A DNA stretch of 45,893 nt from Marinobacter maroccanus (GCF_002933275.1 NZ_PSSX01000028.1:1-45893), one strand, 5' to 3'. Positions 23,168-33,010 are shown, counted from the first letter of the stretch. The notes: generated from the sequence alone by a model not told the origin. Numbers and translations are program-made.

Positions 23168-24352
23168 ATGGTAACCCGCTCTATCAGTGTTCTCGGAGCC
23201 ACAGGTTCCATCGGTCTTAGCACCCTGGATGTTGTTCGACGCCACCCGGAACGGTTTTCGGTCTATGCGCTAACGGCTGGTACCCGTGCTGAAGAGCTCG
23301 CAGTGCTGTGCCGGGAATTTCGTCCCAGAGTGGCCGTTATGGCTGATCCTGAAGCTGCCGCTGTTCTGTCTGAGCTGTTGGCAGACCTGCCGGATACCGA
23401 GGTGCTTGCTGGCCTGGATGGTCTATGCCAGGTAGCCTCGGCTCCTGCCGTTGATACCGTAATGGCAGCCATCGTCGGGGCAGCGGGGTTATCGCCGACG
23501 CTCTCGGCGGTAAGGGCGGGGAAGCGGGTATTGCTTGCCAATAAAGAAGCCCTGGTAATGTCCGGCAAACTGTTTATGGATGCCGTAGCCGAGGCCGGGG
23601 CGGAACTTCTGCCGATCGACTCCGAGCATAACGCGATTTTCCAGTGCATGCCGGCGGACAAGATTCGGGATCCTGCCGGAGCCGGTATCACCCGGATACT
23701 GCTGACGGCCTCCGGTGGCCCCTTCCGCGAGCACTCTGCCGAGGACCTTCGCTCGGTAACGCCCGCCCAGGCCTGCGCTCACCCCAACTGGTCCATGGGG
23801 CAGAAGATTTCTGTTGACTCCGCGACCCTGATGAACAAGGGCCTGGAGCTGATTGAGGCCTGCTGGCTGTTCAATACAGCACCCCAGAAGGTTGAGGTGC
23901 ATGTTCACCCCGAGAGCATCATTCACTCCATGGTTGAGTATGCGGACGGCTCCGTATTGGCCCAGCTTGGCAGTCCGGATATGAGAACGCCGATTGCCAA
24001 TGGTCTGGCCTGGCCGGAGCGCATTGATGCCGGTGTTGCACCGCTGGACCTGTTCGCTATCGGCCGCTTTCACTTCGAGCGCCCGGATCTGGTGCGCTTT
24101 CCCTGTCTACGTTTGGCTGCGGAAGCCTTTGAGGCAGGTGGCACTGCGCCAGCCGTTCTGAATGCCGCCAATGAAGTGGCCGTTGCCGCTTTTCTGGACG
24201 GTACCCTGTGTTTTTCGGATATCCCCGTTATCATAGAGCGAACGCTCGCGGCGACTGCCGTTGAGCCAGCCGACAGCTTTGACGTTATCTTTGCCAAGGA
24301 TCAAGAAGCACGGAGCCGTGCACGGGAACAGATAGGTCTGTTAACTGTCTGA
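23168..24352 (+). CDS. dxr: 1-deoxy-D-xylulose 5-phosphate reductoisomerase
   Basis: The start MVTRSISVLGATGSIGLSTL gives 394 residues; an upstream in-frame non-ATG start would run into cdsA and is rejected. The enzyme makes MEP from DXP with NADPH in the non-mevalonate isoprenoid pathway and is the target of fosmidomycin. Visible: GATGSIG NADPH loop (9-15), ANKEALVMSG, PIDSEHNAIFQ (metal-binding D and E), TASGGPFRE, and WSMGQKISVDSATLMNKGLE with the substrate-binding Ser/Asn/Lys residues. The product feeds the FPP used by the nearby uppS. Confidence 0.98.
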   Translation: MVTRSISVLGATGSIGLSTLDVVRRHPERFSVYALTAGTRAEELAVLCREFRPRVAVMADPEAAAVLSELLADLPDTEVLAGLDGLCQVASAPAVDTVMAAIVGAAGLSPTLSAVRAGKRVLLANKEALVMSGKLFMDAVAEAGAELLPIDSEHNAIFQCMPADKIRDPAGAGITRILLTASGGPFREHSAEDLRSVTPAQACAHPNWSMGQKISVDSATLMNKGLELIEACWLFNTAPQKVEVHVHPESIIHSMVEYADGSVLAQLGSPDMRTPIANGLAWPERIDAGVAPLDLFAIGRFHFERPDLVRFPCLRLAAEAFEAGGTAPAVLNAANEVAVAAFLDGTLCFSDIPVIIERTLAATAVEPADSFDVIFAKDQEARSRAREQIGLLTV

Positions 24353-24401
24353 TAGTCGCAGCAGAATGCTGCCCGGCTGAAGCCATTCAATCAGGAACGC
24401 T

Positions 24402-25751
24402 ATGCAGATAATTGAAACCGTCCTCGCACTCGCGCTTACCCTGGGCATCCTGGTGACCCTTCACGAATACGGTCATTTCTGGGTTGCCCGGCGCTGTGGC
24501 GTTAAAGTGCTTCGTTTCTCTGTGGGTTTCGGGAAACCGATGTTTTCCTGGTACGACAAGCACGGAACCGAGTTTGCGGTAGCCGCCATTCCATTGGGCG
24601 GCTATGTAAAAATGCTGGATGAGCGGGAAGGGCCAGTTCCTGAGGAACTGAGAGACCAGGCCTTTACCTCGAAGTCTCCCGGCCAGCGTATTGCCATTGC
24701 CGCGGCCGGTCCCGTGGCCAATTTCATTTTCGCGATTTTTGCCTACTGGCTGTTGAGCGTGGTGGGCGTTACCCACGTTGCCCCGATTGTCGGGCAGATT
24801 GCTGATGAGAGTGTGGCCGAGCGGGTAGGGCTCCAGGAAGGCATGGAGATTCACGCTGTGGATGGCCATCGTGTCAGTTCCTGGCGTGATGTGAATATGC
24901 GTATTCTGGAGCGGACCGGCGAGCGTGGTCTGATCTCCATGGAGGTGTCACAGGATGGCGCCTGCGGCACCGTCAGCGGTGAGCTTGCTGGTTGGGGCCT
25001 GAGTGATGATACCCCCAATCCGTTAGCCGAGTTCGGCATCACGCCATGGCGCCCCGCTGTGCCCCCTGTATTGGGGCAGATTTCCGATGGTGGCCGTGCG
25101 CAGGCCGCCGGGCTGCAGCCCGGGGATCGAATCGTCGGCGTGAATGGAGAAGCGATCAGCAGCTGGTTTGAGCTGGTCGAGTTTATTCGCAATGCTCCGG
25201 AGCAGACGCTTCAGGTAACTGTGGAGCGTAATGGCAACGAACAATCCGTCAGCGTGACACCGGAAGCGAGAACCCAGGAAACTGGTGAGTCGATCGGTTT
25301 TGTCGGCGCCGGTGTGGAAGCGATCTCATGGCCGGAAGAGGTCCTGCGTGATGTCAGCTACGGCCCGTTTGCCGCGGTTCCGGTCGCTCTCAGCGAAACC
25401 TGGGCAGATACCCGTTTAACACTGGTGGCCATCAAGAAGATGGTCACCGGCCTTTTGTCACCTACCAATCTCAGTGGTCCGATTACCATTGCCCGGGTTG
25501 CTGAAGCCAGTGTCAGCTCCGGGTTCGAAGACTTCGTGCGTTTTCTTGCCTATCTGAGCGTGAGTCTGGGCATTCTGAACCTTCTGCCTGTGCCGGTGCT
25601 TGATGGTGGTCATATCGTTTACTACACCATCGAAGCCCTCCGCGGAAAGCCGCTTTCCGAGCAGGCTCAGGCGTTTGGATTACGAATTGGTATGGCAATG
25701 ATCCTCACATTAATGGTGTTTGCTCTTTACAACGACCTGATGCGGTTGTGA
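24402..25751 (+). CDS. rseP: Site-2 intramembrane protease RseP
   Basis: A 449-residue inner-membrane zinc protease that cleaves the anti-sigma factor RseA after DegS, releasing sigma-E during envelope stress; it also clears signal peptides. The zinc motif HEYGH is at residues 21-25 in the first membrane helix. NLLPVPVLDGGHIVYY near residue 390 supplies the third ligand Asp. Two PDZ domains lie between them (around residues 125-195 and 205-285, the second with GLQPGDRIVGVNGE). Four membrane helices are expected. It lies 49 bases after dxr and 44 before bamA. Confidence 0.98.
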   Translation: MQIIETVLALALTLGILVTLHEYGHFWVARRCGVKVLRFSVGFGKPMFSWYDKHGTEFAVAAIPLGGYVKMLDEREGPVPEELRDQAFTSKSPGQRIAIAAAGPVANFIFAIFAYWLLSVVGVTHVAPIVGQIADESVAERVGLQEGMEIHAVDGHRVSSWRDVNMRILERTGERGLISMEVSQDGACGTVSGELAGWGLSDDTPNPLAEFGITPWRPAVPPVLGQISDGGRAQAAGLQPGDRIVGVNGEAISSWFELVEFIRNAPEQTLQVTVERNGNEQSVSVTPEARTQETGESIGFVGAGVEAISWPEEVLRDVSYGPFAAVPVALSETWADTRLTLVAIKKMVTGLLSPTNLSGPITIARVAEASVSSGFEDFVRFLAYLSVSLGILNLLPVPVLDGGHIVYYTIEALRGKPLSEQAQAFGLRIGMAMILTLMVFALYNDLMRL

Positions 25752-25795
25752 GAATTGCGAGCTCCTTACGCGCATTAACCAGGCGAAATATTTGA

Positions 25796-28114
25796 ATGAG
25801 ACGTTCTCTTCTAGGTGTAGCCGTTGGCCTCGCTGTAGCCGTGTCCGGCCTGAAGCCAGCACTTGCTGATCAGTTCACTGTTGCGGATATTGAGGTGGAA
25901 GGCCTGCAGAGGGTATCTGCGGGTACTGTTTTTTCCGCGTTCCCTGTCAACATTGGTGAGCAGGTGGACGAGACCGAGCTGGCTGAAGCGATCAAATCGC
26001 TGTTCCGGACCGGGCTTTTTACTGATATTGAGGCCAGCCGGGATGCCGGCGTACTTATCCTGACAGTTCGCGAACGCCCCTCCATCAGTGACATCGAGAT
26101 TGAGGGCAACAAGAACATCGAAACCGAGATGTTGATGGATGCCCTGGCAGGTGCCGGGCTTCAGGAAGGCCAGGTATTCCGACGCGCGACCCTTGAACGT
26201 CTGGAGCTGGAAATTCTGCGCTCATACATTGCTCAGGGGCGCTACAATGCCCGGGTAAAGGCGACGGCTGAAGAACTGCCCAGAAACCGGGTTGCGATCC
26301 GTCTGGATATTAACGAAGGTTCTGTCGCCGCGATTCACCACATCAACCTTATTGGCAACCAGGATTTCAGCGACGAGGAGCTGCAGGAACTGTTTGAGCT
26401 GCAGACCACGAGCTGGTGGAATTCAATAACCAATGCAGACAAGTACGCCAGAGAGCGTCTGAGTGGTGATCTGGAGTCGCTGCGTTCATTCTATCTCGAT
26501 CGGGGCTACCTTGATTTCAATGTGGAATCCAGTCAGGTCTCTATTTCGCCGGACAAGCAAAAAGTCTTCATCGCGATTGCCCTGAATGAAGGTCCCCAGT
26601 ACACCATTTCCGAGATTAACCTTCGTGGTGAGCTCATTGTAGGTGAAGAGGAGTTGCGCTCGCTCATTCCGGTCGAGGAAGGCGATGTATTCTCGCGGTC
26701 CCGCATGACAGCCATTTCTGAATCCCTGGCATTCCGGCTTGGCCGGGAGGGCTATGCCTTTGCCAACGTCAACGCCGTTCCCGAACCTGGCGAAAACAAC
26801 ACGGCCGCAGTCACTTTCTTTGTGGAGCCTGGTAAGCGGGCTTACGTGCGCAGAATCAATTTCGACGGCAACGTTTCTACCCGTGATGATGTGCTGCGCC
26901 AGGAAATGACGCAGATGGAGGGTGGCGTTGCGTCTTCTGACCGCATCGAGTTTTCCAAGACCAAGCTTGAGCGTCTTGGCTTCTTCCAGACAGTCAATGT
27001 GGATACCGTTCCGGTGCCCGGCACCGATGACCTGGTGGATGTTAATTACTCCGTTGAGGAGCAGCCAACGGGTAGTCTTTCCGCCTCTATTGGCTTTTCC
27101 CAGGATTCCGGGGTGATTCTCGGTGCCAATGTCTCCGAGAATAACTTCTTTGGTACCGGTAAGCGGGTGTCGTTTGGCGTGAATGTCAGTGATGCCATCA
27201 AGAGTGCCAACATCTCCTACCTGGACCCCTACTATACAGTTGATGGAGTGAGCCGCGGGTTCAGCTTATTCGCCCGGGAGACTGACTATGAAGAGGAAGA
27301 TATTTCCTCATTCCTTCTCGACGAGTACGGTGGCCGCGTTACCTTTGGCTATCCTACGGACAGTATTACCCGCCTGAACTTCGGTGCTGGTGTGACCCAG
27401 TCAAACCTGAAGGAAGGCCTGTTCACCTCACAGGAGGTGAGTGACTTTATTGATGAGGAGGGTGACTCGTTCACCAACTTCTTCCTTTTCGGAAGCTGGC
27501 GCCGCAGTACCCTGAACCGTGGCGTGCTGCCGACTGATGGTTACAGCCACTCGCTGTCGCTGGATGTGGCGGTACCGGGTAGTGACCTGACCTTTTACAA
27601 AGCCACTCATAAAACCGATTTCTACTACCCTGTGACTGACAACAATCGCTGGGTCTTCCGGGCACGGTCCGAGATTGGTTATGGGGATGGCTACGGCGAT
27701 CGTTCCCAGATGCCGTTCTACGAACATTTCTATACCGGCGGCTATGGCTCGGTTCGTGGTTACGAAGCCAATTCCCTGGGCCTAAGAGCGACCAATAATG
27801 TCAACGACCTGTCGGATCCTGATCCGTTCGGGGGCAACCTGCTGACCGAGGGTGGCTTTGAGCTGATTTTCCCGACGCCATTTGCCGGCGATACCCGCTC
27901 GATGAGGACGGCATTCTTCCTGGATGCCGGCCAGGTATTTGACACGGCACGCGGTTTTGATCCGGAATTGAGCGAAATCAGGATGGCAGCCGGTGTTGGC
28001 TTCCAATGGATAACGGCAGTTGGTCCATTGGCATTCAGCCTCGCTTACCCTCTGAACGACAAGGCTGGCGACGATACCCAAGTGTTCCAGTTCTCACTGG
28101 GCCAGACCTTCTAA
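25796..28114 (+). CDS. bamA: Outer membrane assembly factor BamA
   Basis: A 772-residue outer-membrane protein that inserts beta-barrels. The signal peptide is cleaved after ALA (residue 24). Five POTRA domains follow (about 25-425; for example VADIEVEGLQRVSAGTVF opens the first). The C-terminal 16-strand barrel has the diagnostic VRGYE loop (GSVRGYEANSLG) and ends with an aromatic residue (FSLGQTF), the signal recognised by the Bam complex itself. It lies between rseP and skp, the conserved order. Length is close to E. coli BamA (810), with slightly shorter loops. Confidence 0.98.
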   Translation: MRRSLLGVAVGLAVAVSGLKPALADQFTVADIEVEGLQRVSAGTVFSAFPVNIGEQVDETELAEAIKSLFRTGLFTDIEASRDAGVLILTVRERPSISDIEIEGNKNIETEMLMDALAGAGLQEGQVFRRATLERLELEILRSYIAQGRYNARVKATAEELPRNRVAIRLDINEGSVAAIHHINLIGNQDFSDEELQELFELQTTSWWNSITNADKYARERLSGDLESLRSFYLDRGYLDFNVESSQVSISPDKQKVFIAIALNEGPQYTISEINLRGELIVGEEELRSLIPVEEGDVFSRSRMTAISESLAFRLGREGYAFANVNAVPEPGENNTAAVTFFVEPGKRAYVRRINFDGNVSTRDDVLRQEMTQMEGGVASSDRIEFSKTKLERLGFFQTVNVDTVPVPGTDDLVDVNYSVEEQPTGSLSASIGFSQDSGVILGANVSENNFFGTGKRVSFGVNVSDAIKSANISYLDPYYTVDGVSRGFSLFARETDYEEEDISSFLLDEYGGRVTFGYPTDSITRLNFGAGVTQSNLKEGLFTSQEVSDFIDEEGDSFTNFFLFGSWRRSTLNRGVLPTDGYSHSLSLDVAVPGSDLTFYKATHKTDFYYPVTDNNRWVFRARSEIGYGDGYGDRSQMPFYEHFYTGGYGSVRGYEANSLGLRATNNVNDLSDPDPFGGNLLTEGGFELIFPTPFAGDTRSMRTAFFLDAGQVFDTARGFDPELSEIRMAAGVGFQWITAVGPLAFSLAYPLNDKAGDDTQVFQFSLGQTF

Positions 28115-28159
28115 AGAATGGATAATAATAATCTACGGATGAAAACCAGGAGAAAACCA

Positions 28160-28657
28160 ATGTCCCGATTTGTGTTGATGTTCGCTGCAGTGATCATGGC
28201 GTTTTCATTTCCGGCGATGGCCGAAACCCGGATCGGTGTCGTCGATCTGCGCCAGGCACTTTTCTCGTCTGACGATGCCAAAACCTTCAGCGAATCGCTT
28301 CAGAAAGATTTTGCAGGCGACGAAGCCCGGGTGCGTGAAGCGCAGGAAGAAGCGCGAAAACTTCAGGAGCGCCTGGAAAAAGACGGTGCCATGATGAACG
28401 AGAGTGAGCGCAACAAGCTGGCCGGCGAGTTCCAGGAAAAGGTGAAGGAATTCAACTTCCTGAAGCAACGGCTGGATTCTACTGTGAATCAGCGGAAGCA
28501 GGCGTTTCTTGAGCAGGCCCGCCCCGAGGTGGACGCAGCGGTCAAGGAGCTTCTTGAGGAAAATAACCTCGATCTGATCCTGCCAAGCGAAGCGGTTGTT
28601 TATGTAAAGCCGGAAATGAATCTGACCTCTCAGCTTCTCGAAAAACTGAACCGTTAA
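28160..28657 (+). CDS. skp: Periplasmic chaperone Skp (OmpH)
   Basis: The start MSRFVLMFAAVIMAFSF is chosen because AGGAGAAA precedes it by 4 bases; upstream in-frame Mets lack this. The 165-residue precursor has a signal peptide cut after AMA (residue 21). The mature protein starts ETRIGVVDLRQALF. The centre is a long charged coiled coil (residues ~50-125), which forms the tentacles of the trimer that holds unfolded outer-membrane proteins. It delivers clients to BamA, encoded just upstream. Followed by lpxD after 47 bases. Confidence 0.95.
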   Translation: MSRFVLMFAAVIMAFSFPAMAETRIGVVDLRQALFSSDDAKTFSESLQKDFAGDEARVREAQEEARKLQERLEKDGAMMNESERNKLAGEFQEKVKEFNFLKQRLDSTVNQRKQAFLEQARPEVDAAVKELLEENNLDLILPSEAVVYVKPEMNLTSQLLEKLNR

Positions 28658-28704
28658 TCTGTGACGGGCACCCCGGTGCCCTGATCGTTGCTTGGGAGTT
28701 CGCA

Positions 28705-29730
28705 ATGACAGAAAGGTCCTATCGCCTTGGGGATATTGCCAATGCCCTGGGTGCGGAGCTACGGGGTGATCCTGATGTAAAGGTATCGGGGCTGGCGACG
28801 TTGCAGGCGGCTGGTCCAGGACAGATCAGCTTCCTGGCGAATCCGTCCTATGGCAAATACCTTGCGGATACACGTGCTTCGGCCGTTATTGCCTCGCCTG
28901 CCGGGGCGAAAGATGCTCCTACCAACGTCCTGTTACTGGATAACCCATATCTCGGATATGCTCAACTGAGTCATTGGTTTGATCCCGCACCCGTTGCTTC
29001 GCCCGGCGTTCACGCAACTGCAGTAGTAGACCCCTCCGCTACAATCGCTGAGGATGCCAGTATCGGTCCTAACGTGGTGGTGGAGGCCGGTGCAGACATT
29101 GGTGAGAAGGTTGTTGTCGGAGCCGGCTCGATTATTGGTGCCCGCGCCAGAATCGGAGCCCGAACCCTGATCCGACCCCGGGTGACTCTGGCCCACGACG
29201 TGGTGATTGGCGAACGTTGCCACATACTCAGCGGTGCCGTCATAGGCTCCGACGGATTCGGTTTCGCAAATGAAAAGGGCGTATGGCACCGTATCGCACA
29301 GCTCGGGCGGGTTGTTCTCGGGAATGATGTGGAAGTGGGTGCCAACACCACCATCGATCGAGGGGCATTGGACGATACCGTGATTGGCAACGGGGTGAAG
29401 CTCGATAACCTCATCCAGATTGCCCATAACGTATGTATCGGCGATCACAGCGCCATGGCTGCGATGGTTGGCATTGCCGGCAGCACGCGCATTGGCCGGC
29501 ACTGTGTTTTCGGTGGCGCCTCCGGCGTGGCTGGCCACCTGGAGATCGCCGATCAGGTCCATCTCACTGGCATGACACTGGTAACCGGTGATATCCGGGA
29601 GCCAGGGGTTTATTCATCAGGCACCAGTGCCGATACCAACCGCCAGTGGCGCAAAAATGCTGTGCGCTTCCGGCAGCTGGATGCTCTGGCGCGACGGGTA
29701 AAAGAACTGGAAAAGAAATTAGAGGGCTGA
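28705..29730 (+). CDS. lpxD: UDP-3-O-acylglucosamine N-acyltransferase
   Basis: A 341-residue trimeric acyltransferase, third step of lipid A synthesis, adding a 3-hydroxyacyl chain to the 2-amine. An N-terminal uridine-binding domain (residues ~1-100, LGDIANALGAELRGDP) leads into a hexapeptide-repeat beta-helix (~105-290). The helix contains the catalytic histidine region NLIQIAHNVCIGDH. A C-terminal helical extension follows (WRKNAVRFRQLDALARRVK) for ACP binding. Order and length are typical. Followed by fabZ, lpxA and lpxB. Confidence 0.98.
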   Translation: MTERSYRLGDIANALGAELRGDPDVKVSGLATLQAAGPGQISFLANPSYGKYLADTRASAVIASPAGAKDAPTNVLLLDNPYLGYAQLSHWFDPAPVASPGVHATAVVDPSATIAEDASIGPNVVVEAGADIGEKVVVGAGSIIGARARIGARTLIRPRVTLAHDVVIGERCHILSGAVIGSDGFGFANEKGVWHRIAQLGRVVLGNDVEVGANTTIDRGALDDTVIGNGVKLDNLIQIAHNVCIGDHSAMAAMVGIAGSTRIGRHCVFGGASGVAGHLEIADQVHLTGMTLVTGDIREPGVYSSGTSADTNRQWRKNAVRFRQLDALARRVKELEKKLEG

Positions 29731-29741
29731 GGCCGATCAAC

Positions 29742-30179
29742 ATGATGAACATCGACGAAATTCTGGAATACCTGCCGCACCGATACCCGTTTTTGCTGGT
29801 GGATCGGGTAACGGAGGTCGAAAAAGGAAAATCGATCAAGGGCTACAAGAATATTTCGTTTAACGAGTCGTTCTTCCAGGGCCACTTCCCCAATAATCCG
29901 ATCATGCCGGGCGTATTAATCATTGAGGCCATGGCCCAGCTGTCAGGCATCCTTGGTTTTGTGACAGTGGGCCGGAAACCTTCTGACGGCGTGGTACAAT
30001 ACCTCGCCGGTTCGAGCAAGGCCCGGTTCAAACGCCCGGTATTGCCAGGGGATCAACTGTGCATGGAGTCGGAACTTATCTCCGGTAAACGGGGTATTTA
30101 CAAATTCGAGTGTCGCGCCCTGGTCGACGGAGAAGTCGTTTGCGTGGCAGAGATTCTGACCGCTGAGAGAGAAGTTTGA
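29742..30179 (+). CDS. fabZ: 3-hydroxyacyl-ACP dehydratase FabZ
   Basis: The start MMNIDEILEYLPHRYPFLL gives ~145 residues; GAGG lies 9 bases before the first of two adjacent ATGs. A hot-dog-fold dehydratase of fatty acid elongation. Catalytic His and Glu are in FQGHFPNNPIMPGVLIIEA (H in GHFP, E in IEAMAQ). It competes with LpxA for 3-hydroxyacyl-ACP, and the two genes overlap by one base (TGATG), which couples their translation. Cytosolic hexamer expected. Confidence 0.97.
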   Translation: MMNIDEILEYLPHRYPFLLVDRVTEVEKGKSIKGYKNISFNESFFQGHFPNNPIMPGVLIIEAMAQLSGILGFVTVGRKPSDGVVQYLAGSSKARFKRPVLPGDQLCMESELISGKRGIYKFECRALVDGEVVCVAEILTAEREV

Positions 30180-30970
30180 TGGCGACAAATGACTGGTCGG
30201 GTGTCCATCCTCAGGCGATTGTAGACCCGTCAGCCAGGCTCGGGGACAACGTCACGGTTGGGCCCTGGAGTTATATTGGTCCGGATGTGGAAATCGGCGA
30301 TGGTACCGAGATTCTGTCCCATGTGGTTGTTAAGGGGCCTACGGTCATCGGCCGAAACAACCGCATTTTCCAGTTCTCCAGTATCGGTGAAGAGTGCCAG
30401 GACAAGAAATACGCGGGCGAGCCCACCACACTGGTGATTGGTGACGATAATGTGATTCGCGAGAATTGCACCATCCACCGCGGCACAGTCCAGGATCGTG
30501 GTGAAACCCGAATTGGCAGCGGTAATCTTTTGATGGCCTACGTGCATGTCGCCCATGACTGTATCGTGGGGGATAACACTATCCTGGCCAATTGTGCGAC
30601 CCTGGCGGGCCATGTTTCGGTCGGTGATTTTGCCATCCTCGGTGGCGGTACCATGGTGCATCAATTCTGCCATATTGGTCCGCACAGTATGGCGGCCGGT
30701 GGCAGCATCGTACTCAAGGACATCCCGGCCTATGTGATGGCCAGTGGTCAGTCAGCCGAGCCACACGGCATGAACGTCGAAGGCCTCAAGCGCCGTGGTT
30801 TCAGTAAGGACGTTCTGCTAGCCTTGCGCCGGGCCTACAAGGTCATCTACCGCCAGGGACTCACGACCGAGCAGGCCGTCGAAGAGCTCGAGAAGTCTTA
30901 TTCCGATGTGGCGGAGATACGGCCTCTCATCGACTCCCTGCGTGGAGCACACCGCGGCATCATCCGCTAA
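30179..30970 (+). CDS. lpxA: UDP-N-acetylglucosamine O-acyltransferase
   Basis: A 263-residue first enzyme of lipid A synthesis. The start at 30179 overlaps the fabZ stop; a TTG one codon earlier is not needed. Hexapeptide repeats run over residues ~8-190 (HPQAIVDPSARLGDNVTVG). The catalytic histidine is in AYVHVAHDCIVGDN, and GGGTMVHQFCHIG follows. The C-terminal helical domain has the usual SGQSAEPHGMNVEGLKRRGF. The acyl-length ruler could not be read by eye. Followed by lpxB after 18 bases. Confidence 0.98.
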   Translation: MATNDWSGVHPQAIVDPSARLGDNVTVGPWSYIGPDVEIGDGTEILSHVVVKGPTVIGRNNRIFQFSSIGEECQDKKYAGEPTTLVIGDDNVIRENCTIHRGTVQDRGETRIGSGNLLMAYVHVAHDCIVGDNTILANCATLAGHVSVGDFAILGGGTMVHQFCHIGPHSMAAGGSIVLKDIPAYVMASGQSAEPHGMNVEGLKRRGFSKDVLLALRRAYKVIYRQGLTTEQAVEELEKSYSDVAEIRPLIDSLRGAHRGIIR

Positions 30971-30988
30971 CCCGGCAGGAGCCTGTCG

Positions 30989-32170
30989 GTGACAGATCTT
31001 TCTCACGCGACCATCAGCCAACGCAAAATCACATTTGGAATTATTGCCGGCGAGGCATCGGGGGATATCCTGGGTGCCGGTCTGATCCGTTCGCTCCGTC
31101 AACGCTATCCTCATGCCCGTTTCGTTGGAATTGGCGGTGAAGAGATGGTCGCGGAGGGTTTTCATTCCCTGGTGCAGATGGAGCGCCTGTCGGTCATGGG
31201 GCTGGTGGAAGTCCTCGGGCGAATCCGCGAGCTTTTCAGTATCAGGGCTCGATTGCTGGACTATTTCTTCACCACCCCTCCGGATGTGGTCATAGGAATC
31301 GATTCCCCGGATTTCACTCTCGCAATCGAGCGGCGCTGCCGCGAGGCCGGCATTCTTTCTGTCCATTATGTCAGTCCGTCGGTGTGGGCCTGGCGGCAGA
31401 AGCGGATCTTCAAGATCGCCAAGTCCGTCAACCTCATGCTGACCCTGTTCCCGTTCGAAGCCAGATTCTATGAGGAGCATCAGGTGCCTGTGGCATTTGT
31501 GGGTCACCCCCTGGCGGATCGTATTCCCCTGGAGCCTGATACCCTCAAGATGCGGGAGTCGCTGGGTATAGATCCTGATGCGTCGGTGCTGGCGGTTCTG
31601 CCAGGCAGTCGGGCAGGGGAAGTGGACAGGCTGGGCACTCTGTTTCTGGAGGCATCTCGCTGGATCCAGGAAAGACGTCCGGATCTTCAGCTGGTGATTC
31701 CCTGTGTAAACCGGGAACGTGAGAAGCAGGTGCGCGATCTGGTTGATGCGCTTGATGTGAAGCTGCCGGTTACTATTGTGCGAGGCCGGTCCAGAGACGT
31801 GATGGCCGCCTCCGATGTGGTGCTGCTGGCTTCCGGAACGGCAACCCTGGAAGCCATGCTGCTGAAAAAGCCGATGGTTGTAGGTTACCGCCTGAGTGGA
31901 TTCAGCTATGCGCTCCTGTCCAAGCTGGTGAAGGTTCCTCACGTAGCGTTGCCCAATCTGCTCGCCAAGCGCCAGCTGGTGCCTGAACTGCTCCAGGACG
32001 ATGCCACTCCGGAAAGTCTGGGGGCAGCGGTGCTTGAGCGCCTCGAGAATACTGAGGAGCGTGAGAGGCTCAGAGAAGCCTTTACCGACTTGCATCTTAC
32101 TCTGAAGCAGGGTGCCGATGAAAAAGCTGCCCAGGCGATATCAGACCTGATGGAGCAGGGTGCCCACTGA
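30989..32170 (+). CDS. lpxB: Lipid-A-disaccharide synthase
   Basis: A 393-residue GT-B glycosyltransferase (family GT19) joining UDP-diacylglucosamine to lipid X. It starts at GTG with AGGAG 8 bases upstream. Visible: IIAGEASGDILGAGLIRSL (N-terminal signature), GIGGEEMVAEGF, GIDSPDFTLAIE, and the C-terminal nucleotide-binding region PGSRAGEVDRLG and ASGTATLEAMLLKKPMVVGY. Peripheral inner-membrane protein. The stop overlaps the rnhB start by one base. Confidence 0.98.
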   Translation: MTDLSHATISQRKITFGIIAGEASGDILGAGLIRSLRQRYPHARFVGIGGEEMVAEGFHSLVQMERLSVMGLVEVLGRIRELFSIRARLLDYFFTTPPDVVIGIDSPDFTLAIERRCREAGILSVHYVSPSVWAWRQKRIFKIAKSVNLMLTLFPFEARFYEEHQVPVAFVGHPLADRIPLEPDTLKMRESLGIDPDASVLAVLPGSRAGEVDRLGTLFLEASRWIQERRPDLQLVIPCVNREREKQVRDLVDALDVKLPVTIVRGRSRDVMAASDVVLLASGTATLEAMLLKKPMVVGYRLSGFSYALLSKLVKVPHVALPNLLAKRQLVPELLQDDATPESLGAAVLERLENTEERERLREAFTDLHLTLKQGADEKAAQAISDLMEQGAH

Positions 32171-32856
32171 TGCCAAAGACTCCGTTGCCACCCTTCGAAT
32201 GTCGCTACACCGGTTCTCTCCTGGCTGGTGTGGACGAGGTCGGTCGAGGCCCGCTGATCGGGGCTGTCGTGACCGCTGCGGTGATTCTGGATCCAGATCG
32301 GCCGATCGCGGGCCTTGCTGACTCGAAGAAGCTGACAGAAAAACGCCGTAGCGCCCTCTATGAGCAGATTCTTGAGCATGCCAAGGCCTGGAGCATCGGT
32401 CGCTGCGAGGCCTATGAGATCGACGAGCTGAATATCTATCAGGCCACAATGCTGGCCATGGAGCGCGCGGTTGCGGGGTTGGCCATTGTGCCTGAATACG
32501 TTCTGGTGGATGGTAATCGCTGCCCCAGGTGGCACTGGCCATCAGAGCCGGTCATCAAAGGCGACAGCCGTGTAGAAGCCATCAGCGCCGCCTCTATTAT
32601 TGCCAAAGTAACCCGTGACAGAGAGATGGAAGCGCTCGAAGCGCGCTTCCCCGGATTCGGCCTGGCGCAGCATAAGGGATACCCAACGCCCATCCATCTG
32701 GAAGCCTTGCGCCGGCTGGGTGCAACCCCTGAGCACCGTCGCTCCTTCCGCCCGGTTCAGGAGGTGATTGAGCAGGTGGGTTTCTATCGAGAGGATGTGA
32801 CTAAAGAGCCTGAGCAACTCCAGTATAGAGGCGACCTTTTTGAAGATATCGATTGA
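32170..32856 (+). CDS. rnhB: Ribonuclease HII
   Basis: A 228-residue RNase HII that nicks RNA-DNA hybrids and removes single ribonucleotides from DNA. The catalytic D-E pair is in LLAGVDEVGRGPLIGAV (D22, E23). VLVDGNRCPR supplies the third acid, and KGDSRVEAISAASIIAKV follows. The C-terminal ~25 residues extend beyond the usual end and are polar. It is the last gene of the envelope cluster. A -35 TTGACA of the tRNA promoter overlaps its stop codon. In many relatives dnaE follows; here a tRNA and accessory DNA follow. Confidence 0.97.
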   Translation: MPKTPLPPFECRYTGSLLAGVDEVGRGPLIGAVVTAAVILDPDRPIAGLADSKKLTEKRRSALYEQILEHAKAWSIGRCEAYEIDELNIYQATMLAMERAVAGLAIVPEYVLVDGNRCPRWHWPSEPVIKGDSRVEAISAASIIAKVTRDREMEALEARFPGFGLAQHKGYPTPIHLEALRRLGATPEHRRSFRPVQEVIEQVGFYREDVTKEPEQLQYRGDLFEDID

Positions 32857-32881
32857 CAGTGGTGCGTCCAATCCTTAATAT
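32853..32881 (+). promoter_or_regulatory. Promoter of the initiator tRNA gene
   Basis: A consensus -35 TTGACA (32853-32858, overlapping the rnhB stop) is followed 17 bases later by a -10 TAATAT (32876-32881) and a GC-rich discriminator (ACGCGCACG), the style of stringently controlled stable-RNA promoters. The tRNA begins 45 bases later, leaving a 5' leader. Confidence 0.75.
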
Positions 32882-32925
32882 ACGCGCACGTTGATCGGGG
32901 CAGCCCGGTAAACAACCAGTTTTGA

Positions 32926-33002
<77 letters not shown>

Positions 33003-33010
33003 TATTTAAG

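Noticed and set aside
30818..32095. Minus-strand open frame of 425 codons opposite lpxB
   Set aside because: Its composition is rich in His/Gln/Arg without a fold-like pattern; lpxB on the plus strand is complete and in operon order.
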